Shown piece by piece: positions 28,889 through 37,921 of a DNA stretch of 64,000 nt. This DNA is from Sva-07 sp963716095 (GTDB taxonomy: Bacteria; Actinomycetota; Acidimicrobiia; Acidimicrobiales; Ilumatobacteraceae): positions 148,133-212,132 of the forward strand of contig CAVQSV010000010.1 in assembly GCA_963716095.1 (NCBI GenBank), in the 5' to 3' direction. A program made the translations under genes and the position numbers. How positions within the stretch are numbered: position 1 is the first letter of the stretch; each line of letters opens with the position of its first letter. The notes beneath the pieces are model-generated. The model ran no database searches. It was not told the DNA's origin and saw only the letters and a program-made list of their open reading frames with translations.

Positions 28889-29185
28889 TGCAGCGGTCAT
28901 GCGGGCCCCGACTTCATCCGCCACCGTGTTCATGAATCACCGGCGCGCGCTCCGTGTTCGGCCTCCGGCGAACTGTGGGACGTCAGACTGCCGATCGGGT
29001 AGCGCATGATCCCGCCTCGCCCAAGGGCGCGAGCCGTCCGAGATCGGCGCGTATTCGCTCGGCCAAGCGCGCGAGAATGTGCGAGCGGCGAACGATCGAG
29101 TCGAGTCGATCGTCGCTGCCGGATCTGTTCGGCCGGATTGCCCTGGCGGTGGAGTGGAACTCAGCGGTGACGCTCGTCTACCGCG
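28889..29185. other. Non-coding gap containing repeat copy A
   Basis: No supportable gene. It contains, at about 28961-29060, a ~95-base stretch that resembles 31703-31797 (copy B). Confidence 0.5.
28961..29060 (+). repeat. Degenerate intergenic repeat, copy A
   Basis: Shares blocks gtggga, gactgcc, agcgca, atccc and gagatcggc in the same order and spacing with 31703-31797, about three quarters identical by eye. The two copies flank the divergent lipoprotein gene pair. Confidence 0.45.
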
Positions 29186-29911
29186 TCAAGGGTTCTCGCC
29201 AGCCCAGACTTGGGCGACTCGTACGGGATCGAACAGCAGCTCGCACGGGATGCCGTTGCCGTCGACGTCCATCCGGGCCGGCTGCCCTTCGAGGAACCAG
29301 TAGGCGAGAACGAGGGTGTAGGCGTCAATCGGCTTTCCGAGCCACGGATCGGCGAGGAATTCTCGACACAGCAGCCCTGGTGCCGTGACGAAGGGCATCT
29401 CCGGGTAGTCAGAGCCGCCCCAGGCCGCAGTGGTGCCGATGTCGTCGAGAACGATCAGACCGAGATCACCGACGTCGGCTGGCGGCTCGGTTCGAATCGT
29501 GCACAGGAACACGTCACCACGCTGAACGGTCGTGTCGAGCGGCACGGGGTCAGAGACGAACGGCGTCTCGAAGGGCGGCTGCTCATCCTTCGGGCGGGTG
29601 TAGCAGCTCTCGATCGCATACTCGGCGAAGCCTCCTTCCGACCCCCTTGTCTCGTACGGCTGCACGATCTGCCGCAGCGTTGCCGCTTCTACCGGATCAG
29701 TGGCAGGCGCTGCTGTCATCGGTGCGGTTGACAGTGGTGCGGTGCTCTCGGCTGAGGTTTCTGGTGTCGGTGACGATGCCGTCGGCGACTCGACCGGAGT
29801 GACCGGCGTCGTATTCGTCGACGTCGTTGTCGGCGCCGTGGTGTCATCAGAAGTGCAGGCAGTCAGACACAACAGCACCGCTGCAGCCACTGCAAGTTCG
29901 CGCGATTTCAT
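29186..29911 (-). CDS. Secreted lipoprotein with excalibur-like Ca-binding C-terminus
   Basis: Hypothetical protein, 241 residues. The signal peptide has a lipobox (LLCLTACTSDD), and a ~60-residue Thr/Ser/Pro-rich linker follows. The globular part (FAEYAIESCYTRPKDEQPPF, VFLCTIRTEPPADVG, GLLCREFLADP) ends with DVDGNGIPCELLF, the excalibur-type calcium loop. Four cysteines outside the lipobox could form disulphides. It is divergent from the duplicated peptidoglycan-binding protein across 138 bases. Function unknown; surface-located. Confidence 0.75.
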   Translation of the reverse strand: MKSRELAVAAAVLLCLTACTSDDTTAPTTTSTNTTPVTPVESPTASSPTPETSAESTAPLSTAPMTAAPATDPVEAATLRQIVQPYETRGSEGGFAEYAIESCYTRPKDEQPPFETPFVSDPVPLDTTVQRGDVFLCTIRTEPPADVGDLGLIVLDDIGTTAAWGGSDYPEMPFVTAPGLLCREFLADPWLGKPIDAYTLVLAYWFLEGQPARMDVDGNGIPCELLFDPVRVAQVWAGENP

Positions 29912-30049
29912 CGTTCATGTCTCCACCGTCAGCCTCTCGCTTGTTCCGAGACGGGAGAAGGGGAGAACGACCCGTTGCGCGCCTGCGAACCGTCATTGGT
30001 CACTTGCGGTTGAGCGACCTGCGGCGGATGGTGAGGGTGGAGGTGAGTT

Positions 30050-31682
30050 GTGATGCGGAGCCAGCGGGTACCGGTTGTGGCGGTGGCGCTGTTGCTGGCC
30101 GCCAGTGGTGGTGATGGGGGCGACTCGCGACCGGTCGCCGACCCGATTACGCCGCCCTCGACGTCCACGACGAGTGAACCGGTCGTGCCCGATACGACTT
30201 CGGCGCCCACGGTCGTCACCACGGTCGAAACGCCTCCCTCGGACGATGTGATGGTGCTGCGCCCTGACGGCCTGGGCCCAGTCGACTTCGGCACCCCAGC
30301 CGAGGAAGCGATCGCTGAGCTGACTGACGTTCTTGGTGCCCCTGATCGTGTCGAGCCGATCGGACCGGGTGGTGAGTGCGTCGAAGGGGCGGGCTGGCTC
30401 GAGTGCGTTCGAGCACTACGCATCGTCGACGGCGGGCAGCTGGCCGTCTGGGGCAGCTACGGCCTCGAGGTCGCATTGGTCGACACGCATCGCGATGTCT
30501 GGCCGCAAGAGCAGACGCCGCTGCAGTTCGGGGACTGGCACGCCACCGCCGCGCCGGGCGATGCTCGCCTCGTCACCGACGGGGGCTTGTATCCCGGTAT
30601 GACCGTCGGTGAACTCCGAGCGGCGGCGCCGGGGGTCGAGTTCACCTACAACGAAGGGCTCCTCGACAGCTACTCCGTCACCTTCGGAGCGAGCGGTGGG
30701 TATTGGGGTCGACTGGATTGGATTCCCGACGACGACCGACATCGAAGGGTCTGACGTCGCAGCAATACAGGAAGCGCTCAACGACCAGGGCGCCGACCTC
30801 ATCGCCGATGGTGAGTGGGGACCAAACACCGAGGCCGCCTGGCTCGCATTTCTGACCGATCATGACATCGAACCGTTCAGTCCGCAGTTGTGGCTCACTC
30901 CCGAGATCGGTCAGCAACTCGGTCTGCCTCCCGACGACGTCATCGTCGCCACACTTGAACCTCGCCCCGCCGCCGAAACCGTCGCAGTCCCACTTCCCAT
31001 CCTTCGACCAAGCGGGCTCGACCGCTTCGACTTCGGCGAACCCGCCGCCGACCTCGTCCCTGAACTCGCCGCCCTGCTCGGCCCACCCACGGAGGACACG
31101 TCTGACACGCCCGACGGGCCCGGGCAGTTCGAGTACCTCCCGGGAGGGTTCCATGCCGCGTATGAGTTGCGCACCGTCACGTGGGATGCACCAGATTTCC
31201 AGATTGTGCTCAGCGACGTTCCCTACCGTGGCGACCGGTATGACGCGCCGACACCTGGGGTGCTCACCCTCATGACCTGGGTGACGACGAGCCCACGGTT
31301 CCGGCTCGACTCGGGAGTGGGCGTCGGCTCGACCGTGGCCGAACTCAAGTCCGGCCACCCAGATGTCCGATTCGGGACCTACTCGGTGTGCGAGGACCCA
31401 TACGACCCGGCGTCATTCGAATGGCCCTGGCTTCACGGGGTTCTCGACTGGGACTGGATCAGCGACCTCCAGCGGGCACTCAACGAGCGCGGCGCCGAGC
31501 TCGCCGTCGATGGGGAGTACGGACCCCGGACTGCCGCTGCCGTCGAGGAACTCCAGAACGACCTCGGTCTCGACGGCGGCAATGGCTGGATTGGACCCGA
31601 GAGCATCGACGCGCTCGAACTCGACGAGCCCGACAGCGCACGTATCACGCTGCTCCTCGGGGGAAGCCAGGGAACCTGCTGA
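30050..31682 (+). CDS. Secreted protein with two tandem copies of a unit ending in a peptidoglycan-binding domain (frameshifted)
   Basis: One gene in two frames, changing near 30715 (YWGRLDWIP to TTDIEGSDVAAIQ). After a signal peptide and Thr-rich linker, a ~220-residue unit occurs twice. RPDGLGPVDFGTPAEEAIAEL corresponds to RPSGLDRFDFGEPAADLVPEL. GMTVGELRAAAPGVEFTYNEG corresponds to GSTVAELKSGHPDVRFGTYSV. The PG_binding_1-like AIQEALNDQGADLIADGEWGP corresponds to LQRALNERGAELAVDGEYGP. The signal peptide reads LLLAASGGDGG where a lipobox cysteine would be expected, so lipid anchoring seems lost. It probably binds cell wall; no catalytic domain is seen. Confidence 0.75.
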
Positions 31683-31702
31683 CAGTCGCCGACCCGCGCC
31701 AC

Positions 31703-31797
31703 AGTGCCGGCGAAGCGTGGGAGCTCCGACTGCCAATTGAGCAGCGCACAATCCCACCTTGTCGAGGCAGACGCGGCCCGATCGAGATCGGCACGAT
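31703..31797 (+). repeat. Degenerate intergenic repeat, copy B
   Basis: Counterpart of 28961-29060 (see copy A). It lies directly after the duplicated peptidoglycan-binding gene and before the MazF stop. Confidence 0.45.
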
Positions 31798-31856
31798 AAG
31801 TCGGCAGACCCCGCTCAAGATTGACAATCCCATCGGGACGATGCATCGGCCTGCGG

Positions 31857-32204
31857 TCAGAGCGCCAAGTGGAGCCGGAGTGCTTCGTCGAGTTCGGCAC
31901 GCAGTGGGCCGTCGAGCGTGCCGACCAGCGCTCCGATGCGCTCGACATCGACTGATCGAACTTGCTCGGCCAGAGCTTTCGAGTCGCGTGGCGGCCCGGT
32001 TGCATCCGCGCCGAGCAGGACCTGGAACGGGTAGATGTTGGCGGTGTTCGAGGTCACTGGTACGACGGTGATCACGCCTCGCCCGAGGCGTTCTTCGGTC
32101 GTGTTCGCTCCATCGTTGCTGACGACGACTGCTGGGCGGTACTTGTTTGCTTCCGCATTGCGTGAGGGGTCGAGGTCGACCATGCGGATCTCGCCTCGTC
32201 TCAT
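31857..32204 (-). CDS. MazF/PemK-type endoribonuclease toxin
   Basis: Type II toxin of 115 residues. MRRGEIRMVDLDPSRNAEANK opens the SH3-like barrel, followed by YRPAVVVSNDGANT, the strand ITVVPVTSNTANIYPFQVLL and QVRSVDVERIGALVGTLD, all standard MazF segments. It would cleave mRNA when released from the antitoxin. ATG 32204 overlaps the antitoxin stop by one base (TGATG), giving coupled translation with the antitoxin first. Confidence 0.88.
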   Translation of the reverse strand: MRRGEIRMVDLDPSRNAEANKYRPAVVVSNDGANTTEERLGRGVITVVPVTSNTANIYPFQVLLGADATGPPRDSKALAEQVRSVDVERIGALVGTLDGPLRAELDEALRLHLAL

Positions 32205-32422
32205 CAGGCGACGCCGTCGCTGACGACCGTTTCCCAATCAGCTGAATCGTCGTCCGTGGCCCACTCTGCCCATGCCTGCTCGTAGGCGGCGCCGAGTCCG
32301 GACGAGCGGAGAAGACGGATCGCTTTGTGGACAGCGGCCGATCGTGACGCCATGCCGTTGCTCGCGGCGTGGTCATCCAGGAACTCGATGTCTTCATCTG
32401 GCAGGGAAACACTGACCCTCAT
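32204..32422 (-). CDS. MazE-like ribbon-helix-helix antitoxin
   Basis: 72 residues. The N-terminus MRVSVSLPDEDIEFLDDHA and SRSAAVHKAIRLLR form a ribbon-helix-helix DNA-binding unit. The acidic, Trp-rich C-terminus (YEQAWAEWATDDDSADWE) is the expected MazF-neutralising tail. The start ATG 32422 is followed immediately by the consensus. A short inverted repeat CCCAC-ca-GTGGG at 32431-32442 lies just upstream and could be the autoregulatory operator. It is co-transcribed with the toxin. Confidence 0.85.
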   Translation of the reverse strand: MRVSVSLPDEDIEFLDDHAASNGMASRSAAVHKAIRLLRSSGLGAAYEQAWAEWATDDDSADWETVVSDGVA

Positions 32423-32619
32423 ACCAGCGTCCCACCAGTGGGAGCACCTTGAGGTGGTTGCAGCGCATATCAACGTCTGCGCAGGCACCCTCAACCCGAG
32501 TAGATCGGCACATCGGCGAGCGATCAGGCGCTCGAGAACGCGCGTGTCCGGGCAGCTGGGGAACGACAACCGGCGCACCAGGACCGTTGGGAGATCCGAT
32601 CTCGACGAGGACCCCTTGT

Positions 32620-33001
32620 GTGAGCGACGAACACGTTGCGCGGCAGGCTGCACTCGCTCTGCTCATCGTTGTTGGAACGTTCCTGTTGCTGGGCGCCGTG
32701 CCCACGTTTCACTCTTGGCGCCGTCTTCGGACTGCCACTGCTCCTTGTCACGGTGCCACCCGCGGCACTTGCCTGGCGGGTACGAACTACCCCGTCAGGC
32801 AGCGTGCGGCTCGGAAGGTTCGCCATCGCCATCGCCAGCGTCGCAGGCGCCCTCACACTCGCGACCATCGCGGCAGCTGCAGTTGGGCTCGACGATCTCG
32901 ATACATCACTGCAGTGGGGACTGCTCGCTGTGGCGGTCGCACGATCTGTCGCAGCTTGGACGGTCGCGTTCACGGCTCGAATACTCAATGCCGCCCGGTA
33001 G
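32620..33001 (+). CDS. Small hypothetical membrane protein (frameshifted)
   Basis: GTG 32620 begins VSDEHVARQAALALLIVVGT and a first membrane helix (LALLIVVGTFLLLGAV). The frame changes near 32708 and continues with FGLPLLLVTVPPAALAWRV, GRFAIAIASVAGALTLATIA and WGLLAVAVARSVAAWTVAF. Four helices in about 127 residues. Span is 382 bases, one over a multiple of three. No family recognised. Confidence 0.5.
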
Positions 33002-33228
33002 GCGGGCCACGCATATCAACGAGCCGATCCAGCAGTCGAACCCGCTCGCGAACGGCACCTCGGCGCTCGGCCACCTGCTCGAGATCGTGCGGGTCGAGGA
33101 TGATGGGGTCGCGGGCCGCGACTCGAGGCTGGCCGGTGGGGTGACGGATGGGAGTGTCGCCCGTCGTGTGCGACGTGTGAGGACCAACGGTCCTAGTTGC
33201 GCACTCCGGCCAGGTCGAGACTGTGGCC

Positions 33229-33579
33229 ATGGGTATTGCCAGACAGGCGAAGGTGGCCAGCACTGAGAGGACGACGAACCTCCAGGTCGCGGTAGCGGGT
33301 GATCTGTCGCTCGACGACATGGAGTCCGTGCTCCTCGAGGTGGCCACGAACCTGGGCATGTATTTCTCTCGCATCACGATTCTGGGAACGCGGCGTTACC
33401 CCGGCAACCGTCATTGGCATCTGAAGCAGGACCCACGGAGAACAGGCTGCCTCGATGTCACGTATTGGCCGAGTGGTCCGCTGATGTGGATTTCAATGCG
33501 TCAGTACGAGCCGGAGTGGGTTCACGAAGCCGGCCGTCGGCTCGGGTCTGAACTCGAAGAACGCCTTGCCACCAGCTGA
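33229..33579 (+). CDS. Hypothetical protein
   Basis: 116 residues from ATG 33229 (GTG 33223 possible). Composition and codon use look genuine. It contains LDDMESVLLEVATNLGMYFSR, TRRYPGNRHWHLKQDPRRTG and DVTYWPSGPLMWISMRQYEP, then an amphipathic C-terminal helix. It is soluble with no signal or helix-turn-helix. No family recognised. It lies in the small-gene accessory zone next to the toxin-antitoxin pair. Confidence 0.6.
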   Translation: MGIARQAKVASTERTTNLQVAVAGDLSLDDMESVLLEVATNLGMYFSRITILGTRRYPGNRHWHLKQDPRRTGCLDVTYWPSGPLMWISMRQYEPEWVHEAGRRLGSELEERLATS

Positions 33580-34417
33580 CGTCGATGCACAGCGCGGCGT
33601 AGCTGGTCACGGGGCGGTGAGGCGTCGGGAGAGGGCTCCAGGCGCTCAGAACGTTCACCGAGACAACTCCACCGAACTGCGCGAGAACGGCACGTCCGCG
33701 AGCGGTCGCCTGCTCCTGATTGTGCGGATAGGGGTGGCTCGGGGGTGGGTGAGCGCCGGACGGTTCGAGTACGTCTGTGGCGAGGTGTCCGGAGTGCAGC
33801 AGGACTGCAGAGCGTGTGTTGTGGGGAACAGGGGGCCTGCGTGGTCCGGGAAGAAATTCTCATCCAGGATGGTTGACCGCACCGAAGAACAGATGTCTCC
33901 CCCCAAGACATTGTGTCTCCCAGACACGTTCTCGACGCCCGGCCGCCTCCCCCCAGCAGGCCGGGCGTCGAAAGTCTTCCGGCCGATCCGCCCTCCGCAG
34001 TCGGCCCTGGTCACGCACTCGACGACCGGCGACCCTGGCGGGCCTGATCGGCACGTACGCGATCGGCCACCCGCTCCTCAATGTGCCGGCCACGGCAGCC
34101 GCGGTGCGAGCGATCGCGTGTGCCGGATCCAGGACGGGTCTGAAGCGCCACAACTCTGGCACGAACGCATGCCGCGCCAGGATTGTGCGCTGCGCTGCTT
34201 GGGTCGGATGCGGCGCGACTCCCTACGGCCCAGCGGGTGCGGGGCGGGTGTTGTCGAATGCCCACAACTCGAGGGTCACTAGATTCTGTCAGATCCCTCT
34301 CCGGCAGAATTGCGCTCGACCTGCGTCCGTCGCGCACAAGAGGCCGACCGGGCACTGCGCGAACGCCGAGCAGTTCCCGCGCTGCAGCTCGGCGGTGTCT
34401 GACCTCGCCGATGGTTC
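33580..34417. other. Gap with no supportable gene
   Basis: About 840 bases. All long frames lack protein-like codon use or family motifs. It contains a strong hairpin (33932-33971) and, at about 33675-33725, a sequence resembling 33041-33095. Two nearby blocks, tgtctcc and cagacac, suggest further secondary structure. Confidence 0.5.
33932..33971. terminator. Perfect 13-bp hairpin in a gene-free stretch
   Basis: Arms tcgacgcccggcc and ggccgggcgtcga are exact complements with a 14-base loop (gcctccccccagca). It is far from any recognised stop codon, so it could end an unannotated RNA or an unrecognised gene. Confidence 0.6.
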
Positions 34418-34694
34418 TTGACCGAACTCGACGCTCAGCTCGGCGAAGCACGCGGCCCCAACGGGGAACCGTCGGCGAGCGACTTCCTTCTTGTTGATCG
34501 AGCTCCCGGTTCTTGCCGAAGCGTTCGCCGAACGCTTCGATGAGCTGCTGCGCCTCTACCCCGAGCAAGACGACTACCGCTACCTCGTCGCCGGTGGCCG
34601 TCTCGTGTACGCAGTGGTCGTCGTCGGGCAACGAACCGACGGCGATTCGATCTCGCTGTCCGGTATCGAGATCGACCTGAGCGGATCTCGATAG
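34418..34694 (+). CDS. Small hypothetical protein (frameshifted)
   Basis: About 91 residues: LTELDAQLGEARGPNGEPSA in one frame, then from near 34492 IELPVLAEAFAERFDELLRLY, DYRYLVAGGRLVYAVVVVGQ and SISLSGIEIDL in the next. The start is probably TTG 34418, since an in-frame stop lies just upstream. The beta-strand pattern DYRYLV...LVYAVVVV...ISLSGIEI is loosely reminiscent of RelE-fold toxins, but no antitoxin is adjacent and this is a guess. Confidence 0.45.
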
Positions 34695-34753
34695 CCGCAC
34701 GTAACGCGATCACCCATCACGGGTGTGCACGACCGTTGATCTCGGCCGGTCCG

Positions 34754-35053
34754 CTATTCGGTGCGAGTTCTGTCTGCAGTGTTGACCTCGGCGAATGGCC
34801 ACGACGTGTGGACCCAGGTCACGGCCGCGTCCGTGGCGGTCGGGGGCGATTCGCGGCTCAAGAAGTCGGTTGGCAGGTCGGGGCAGTTCTCCGATGCGAA
34901 CTCCTCCACAGCCGTGCTCGCTTCGTCGATGTTGCTCGCGAGTGCGATCAAGTCCGTCATGTCGCCCGGAGCGACAGCCGCCACCGCCAGATTGCCACCC
35001 ATGCGGGTCGGCTCCACGGGGTTCGGTCGTGCGATCATGCGATCGACCGGCAA
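34754..35053 (-). CDS. Hypothetical protein fragment
   Basis: 99-residue minus-strand frame whose latter part looks protein-like (DMTDLIALASNIDEASTAVEE, SENCPDLPTDFLSRESPPTA, TWVHTSWPFAEV). No signal peptide or family. It is divergent from the MFS gene and may be a decayed secreted-protein gene. It could also be chance. Confidence 0.3.
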   Translation of the reverse strand: MPVDRMIARPNPVEPTRMGGNLAVAAVAPGDMTDLIALASNIDEASTAVEEFASENCPDLPTDFLSRESPPTATDAAVTWVHTSWPFAEVNTADRTRTE

Positions 35054-35066
35054 CGATGGGCGGTTG

Positions 35067-36296
35067 ATGTCGTCGACGTTCCGCTCGCTGAAGTACTACA
35101 ACGCGCGGTTGTTCTTCTCCGGGCTCGCCGTGTCGAACGTCGGAACGTGGTTGCAGATGACGGCGATGTCGCTCCTCGTGTACCGCCTGACCGGGGAAGC
35201 GACTGCGGTCGGCATCACCCTGGCGTTGCAGATGCTCCCGATGCTCCTGCTCGGTGCCTGGGCCGGGGTGATCGCCGACGGACGTGACCGTCGCACGATG
35301 GCGATCGTCACACAGAGCGCCTTGGCTGCGCAGGCGCTGATGTTGGGCGCCATCGACCTCGCTGGATGGGCCAACTTGTCGATGGTCTACGCGTTGTCGC
35401 TGCTCCTCGGCGTCGTCAATGCGTTCGACAACCCAGCGCGGCGAGGTCTGGTGACCGAACTGGTCCCGACGATCGACATTCCCAATGCGACGTCGTTGAA
35501 CACGGCCGTGATGACCGGTTCGCGCATCTTCGGCCCGGCCCTCGCCGGTGTGCTGGTCGCCACGATCGGCACGGCGTGGTGCTTCATCCTCAACGGTGTC
35601 ACCTTCTTCGCGATCATCTTCTCGCTGGTCGCAATTCGCCGCGACGAGATGTTCCCGACCGCACGGCGCCCCAAGGGGGGCAAACCGATCCGAGAGGCGC
35701 TGGGTTTCGTGGTCGGGCACCGCGACCTGCTGATCATCTATTCGCTGTTGGTGATCGTCTCGATGGTGGCGTTCAACCAGGCAACGGTGTTCCCGAAGCT
35801 GGCCGACGTGCGCTGGGGCGACGAGAACGCCTATGGGTTCCTCCTCGCAGTGATGTCGTTCGGGTCGTTGACCGGGTCGCTGCTGACGGCTCGACAACAC
35901 GTGGTGACCATGCGATGGTTCTTCGGGGCGATCGTGGTGATGGCGCTCGCAGGGTTCGGGCTGGCCTGGGCGCCGAACCTCTGGGTCGCGTATGCGTGGT
36001 GCGTACCGTTCGGTCTCGGCGGCGCCGCGTTCGTCACCGGCGCCAATGCGATCACCCAGCAGGAGTGCCCACCCGACATGCGCAGCCGACTGCTGGCGCT
36101 GCAGGCGGTTGCGTTCCTCGGCTCGACCCCGATCGGAGGGCCGATCACCGGGCTGATCGCCGACAACATCTCCGCGGAGTGGGCGTTGGCGTACAGCAGC
36201 GTGATCAGCCTGGTCTGCGTCGGGGTCGCGAGCGCTCTACTGGCGGGCAGGGAGCCGCGCGCGATCGCGAGCCGACACTCAGCCCCCACCGCCTGA
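35067..36296 (+). CDS. MFS transporter (EntS-like exporter)
   Basis: Major facilitator protein of about 409 residues with 10-12 helices. It opens MSSTFRSLKYYNARLFFSGL, followed by the A-motif region GAWAGVIADGRDRRTMAI and DNPARRGLVTELVP, characteristic of the enterobactin-exporter/DHA3 subgroup. ATG 35067 is preferred because the consensus starts there; the frame is open well upstream. Substrate unknown; small-molecule or siderophore export is typical. The gene is intact although its neighbours are broken. It converges on the secreted-protein gene at 36325. Confidence 0.85.
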   Translation: MSSTFRSLKYYNARLFFSGLAVSNVGTWLQMTAMSLLVYRLTGEATAVGITLALQMLPMLLLGAWAGVIADGRDRRTMAIVTQSALAAQALMLGAIDLAGWANLSMVYALSLLLGVVNAFDNPARRGLVTELVPTIDIPNATSLNTAVMTGSRIFGPALAGVLVATIGTAWCFILNGVTFFAIIFSLVAIRRDEMFPTARRPKGGKPIREALGFVVGHRDLLIIYSLLVIVSMVAFNQATVFPKLADVRWGDENAYGFLLAVMSFGSLTGSLLTARQHVVTMRWFFGAIVVMALAGFGLAWAPNLWVAYAWCVPFGLGGAAFVTGANAITQQECPPDMRSRLLALQAVAFLGSTPIGGPITGLIADNISAEWALAYSSVISLVCVGVASALLAGREPRAIASRHSAPTA

Positions 36297-36324
36297 TCGC
36301 GGCTGCTGCGTCCGACGTTGGTGC

Positions 36325-37661
36325 TCACAGCGTGACTGTCTGGAACGTTGGGCGGTAGACGTCGAGTGGCTCGCCGTCTCTGCATCCGTTCCACCGGTTG
36401 TGGCTGATCGACCAGATGTGAGCGCCGCTGGGATCGGTCCACGGCAGCCATGCGGCGAAGTAGGTGTTGCACTTCCAGAGTTCGCACTTGCGGGTCTCCT
36501 CGACCGAGAGGACGTGGCGGAACGGTCCCTGCGGGGCGTCGGCGACTCCGAACTCGATCGTCGTGCCCCACCAGTCCTCGCGCTTCTCCACGAGGAGGAA
36601 TCGGTCGCCGTCGAATCGGACTTGTGCGGGGTTGTTGCCCGACACGACGAACGACTCGTCGACGACGGGTTGCGCGAGTGTCGTGATCGTTCGACCAGCC
36701 GCTGCCGTTCCAGTACTCGCGCGGGCCGTCGAACGAGCCGACCGGGACCCGTGCGAGCTTGACGTGTTCGGCGCACGCGTCGAAGCCGAGCGGCGGCTCG
36801 AATCCGAACTGCCGGTAACAGTGCGAGTAGAGGTAGGTGTGCGACTCATCGCTGGTCACGGCCCATCCGTACAGGTCGGTACCGGTGGGTGGTTCGTCGA
36901 CGACGGAGACCACCTCGAGCGTCGTGCCGTCGAGCACCACCCGTCGCAGCCGGGTCGGTTCGGTGCGGCCGAGGTAGCTCTCTGCCCCGCTCGTTCATCT
37001 GGGCGACGAACAGGTGGACGCTGCCGTCGGACGCCTGACCACCGTCGAGGATCCAGTGCCACTGGTGCATGTGGACCGTCGTGTCGGCGAACAGCCAGGA
37101 GCGGGCGCCGTCGTTGAGCAGTGTGAAGCACCGTCCCGACTGGAGGACTCCGACGTTGTGCACCAGCGTGCCGGAGATGAACGCATCCTGGAACGTCCAC
37201 AGCACTCGGGCGTCGTCGAGCCGGAGCGCTCGTTGGTAGTCGGCGCCCTGGAGCGCGCCGATCGGTTCGGAGAAGAACGTCGGTGAGGTCGTCGGCGCCG
37301 AGCCCCTCGGCGCAGTGGTCGCCCACGTCTGGTGAGGTGATCGGTGTCGAACGGGTCGGGGATCGGCGCCGGGGTCACGGTGGTGGTCGGAGTGACGGTG
37401 GTCGGTACTGACGGTGGTGGTCGGTGTGAGCGGTGCGTCGTGGGGGAGGTCTCGGTCGACGCCACGAAGCTCACGGGAGCGTCGGTGTCCGGGCCCAGCT
37501 GATCCGCGACCCGCTCGGCTGTCGCCACCCGGGCGTTCGGAGCCGACGGGGCAACGCCGACTCGGCTGGACCGGCCAGGCCGATGGCGATGAGGACCGCC
37601 AGGATCGGCGAGCCCGGCGGAACCGGGGTGAGCGTTGGTGGCGGTTGTTGGTGTCGGACAT
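36325..37661 (-). pseudogene. Secreted beta-propeller-like protein (DUF4185-like), multiply frameshifted
   Basis: ATG 37661 begins MSDTNNRHQRSP. In other frames follow a signal helix (PILAVLIAIGLAGPAESALP), a Thr-rich linker, then TFFSEPIGALQGADYQRALRL, ADTTVHMHQWHWILDGGQAS, EPPTGTDLYGWAVTSDESHT, ARVPVGSFDGPREYWNGSGW, GNNPAQVRFDGDRFLLVEK and WSISHNRWNGC. The repeated short beta segments with Trp and Asp-rich turns suggest a five-bladed DUF4185-type propeller, by analogy only. At least five frame changes occur. It is divergent from the giant kinase regulator across about 260 bases. Confidence 0.55.
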
Positions 37662-37921
37662 CGGCGGATACCTCTCGGGCTGCATCCGGTGCTGAGCCGA
37701 CCCGGCAGCCCGTTGAGGGCCGGCACGAGCCGACGGTGCGATCGGCCGGGTTACGCCAGGTGTCGCAGCGACGGCTCGATCGGAGTGCCGACGTCGGCGT
37801 CGCAGGGCGGCCGGGGATCGCCGAGCAATATCCCTGAACAGGGCGAACGCGAGCTCGGTTACGGTGTTGCCCAGCTGTAACCGCGTGCCGTCACGGGTGA
37901 GCTCATGCGGACCTACGCGAC

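Noticed and set aside
30050..31682. Two separate genes (30050-30754 and 30609-31682)
   Set aside because: The second frame picks up the protein exactly where the first loses it, so one frameshifted gene is the better reading.
34438..34694. RelE-type toxin
   Set aside because: The strand pattern is only loosely similar, catalytic residues are not identifiable and no antitoxin gene is adjacent.
32423..34700. Integron cassette array
   Set aside because: Small genes and weak repeats suggested it, but no attC-like core sites or integrase were found, and the genes are on both strands.
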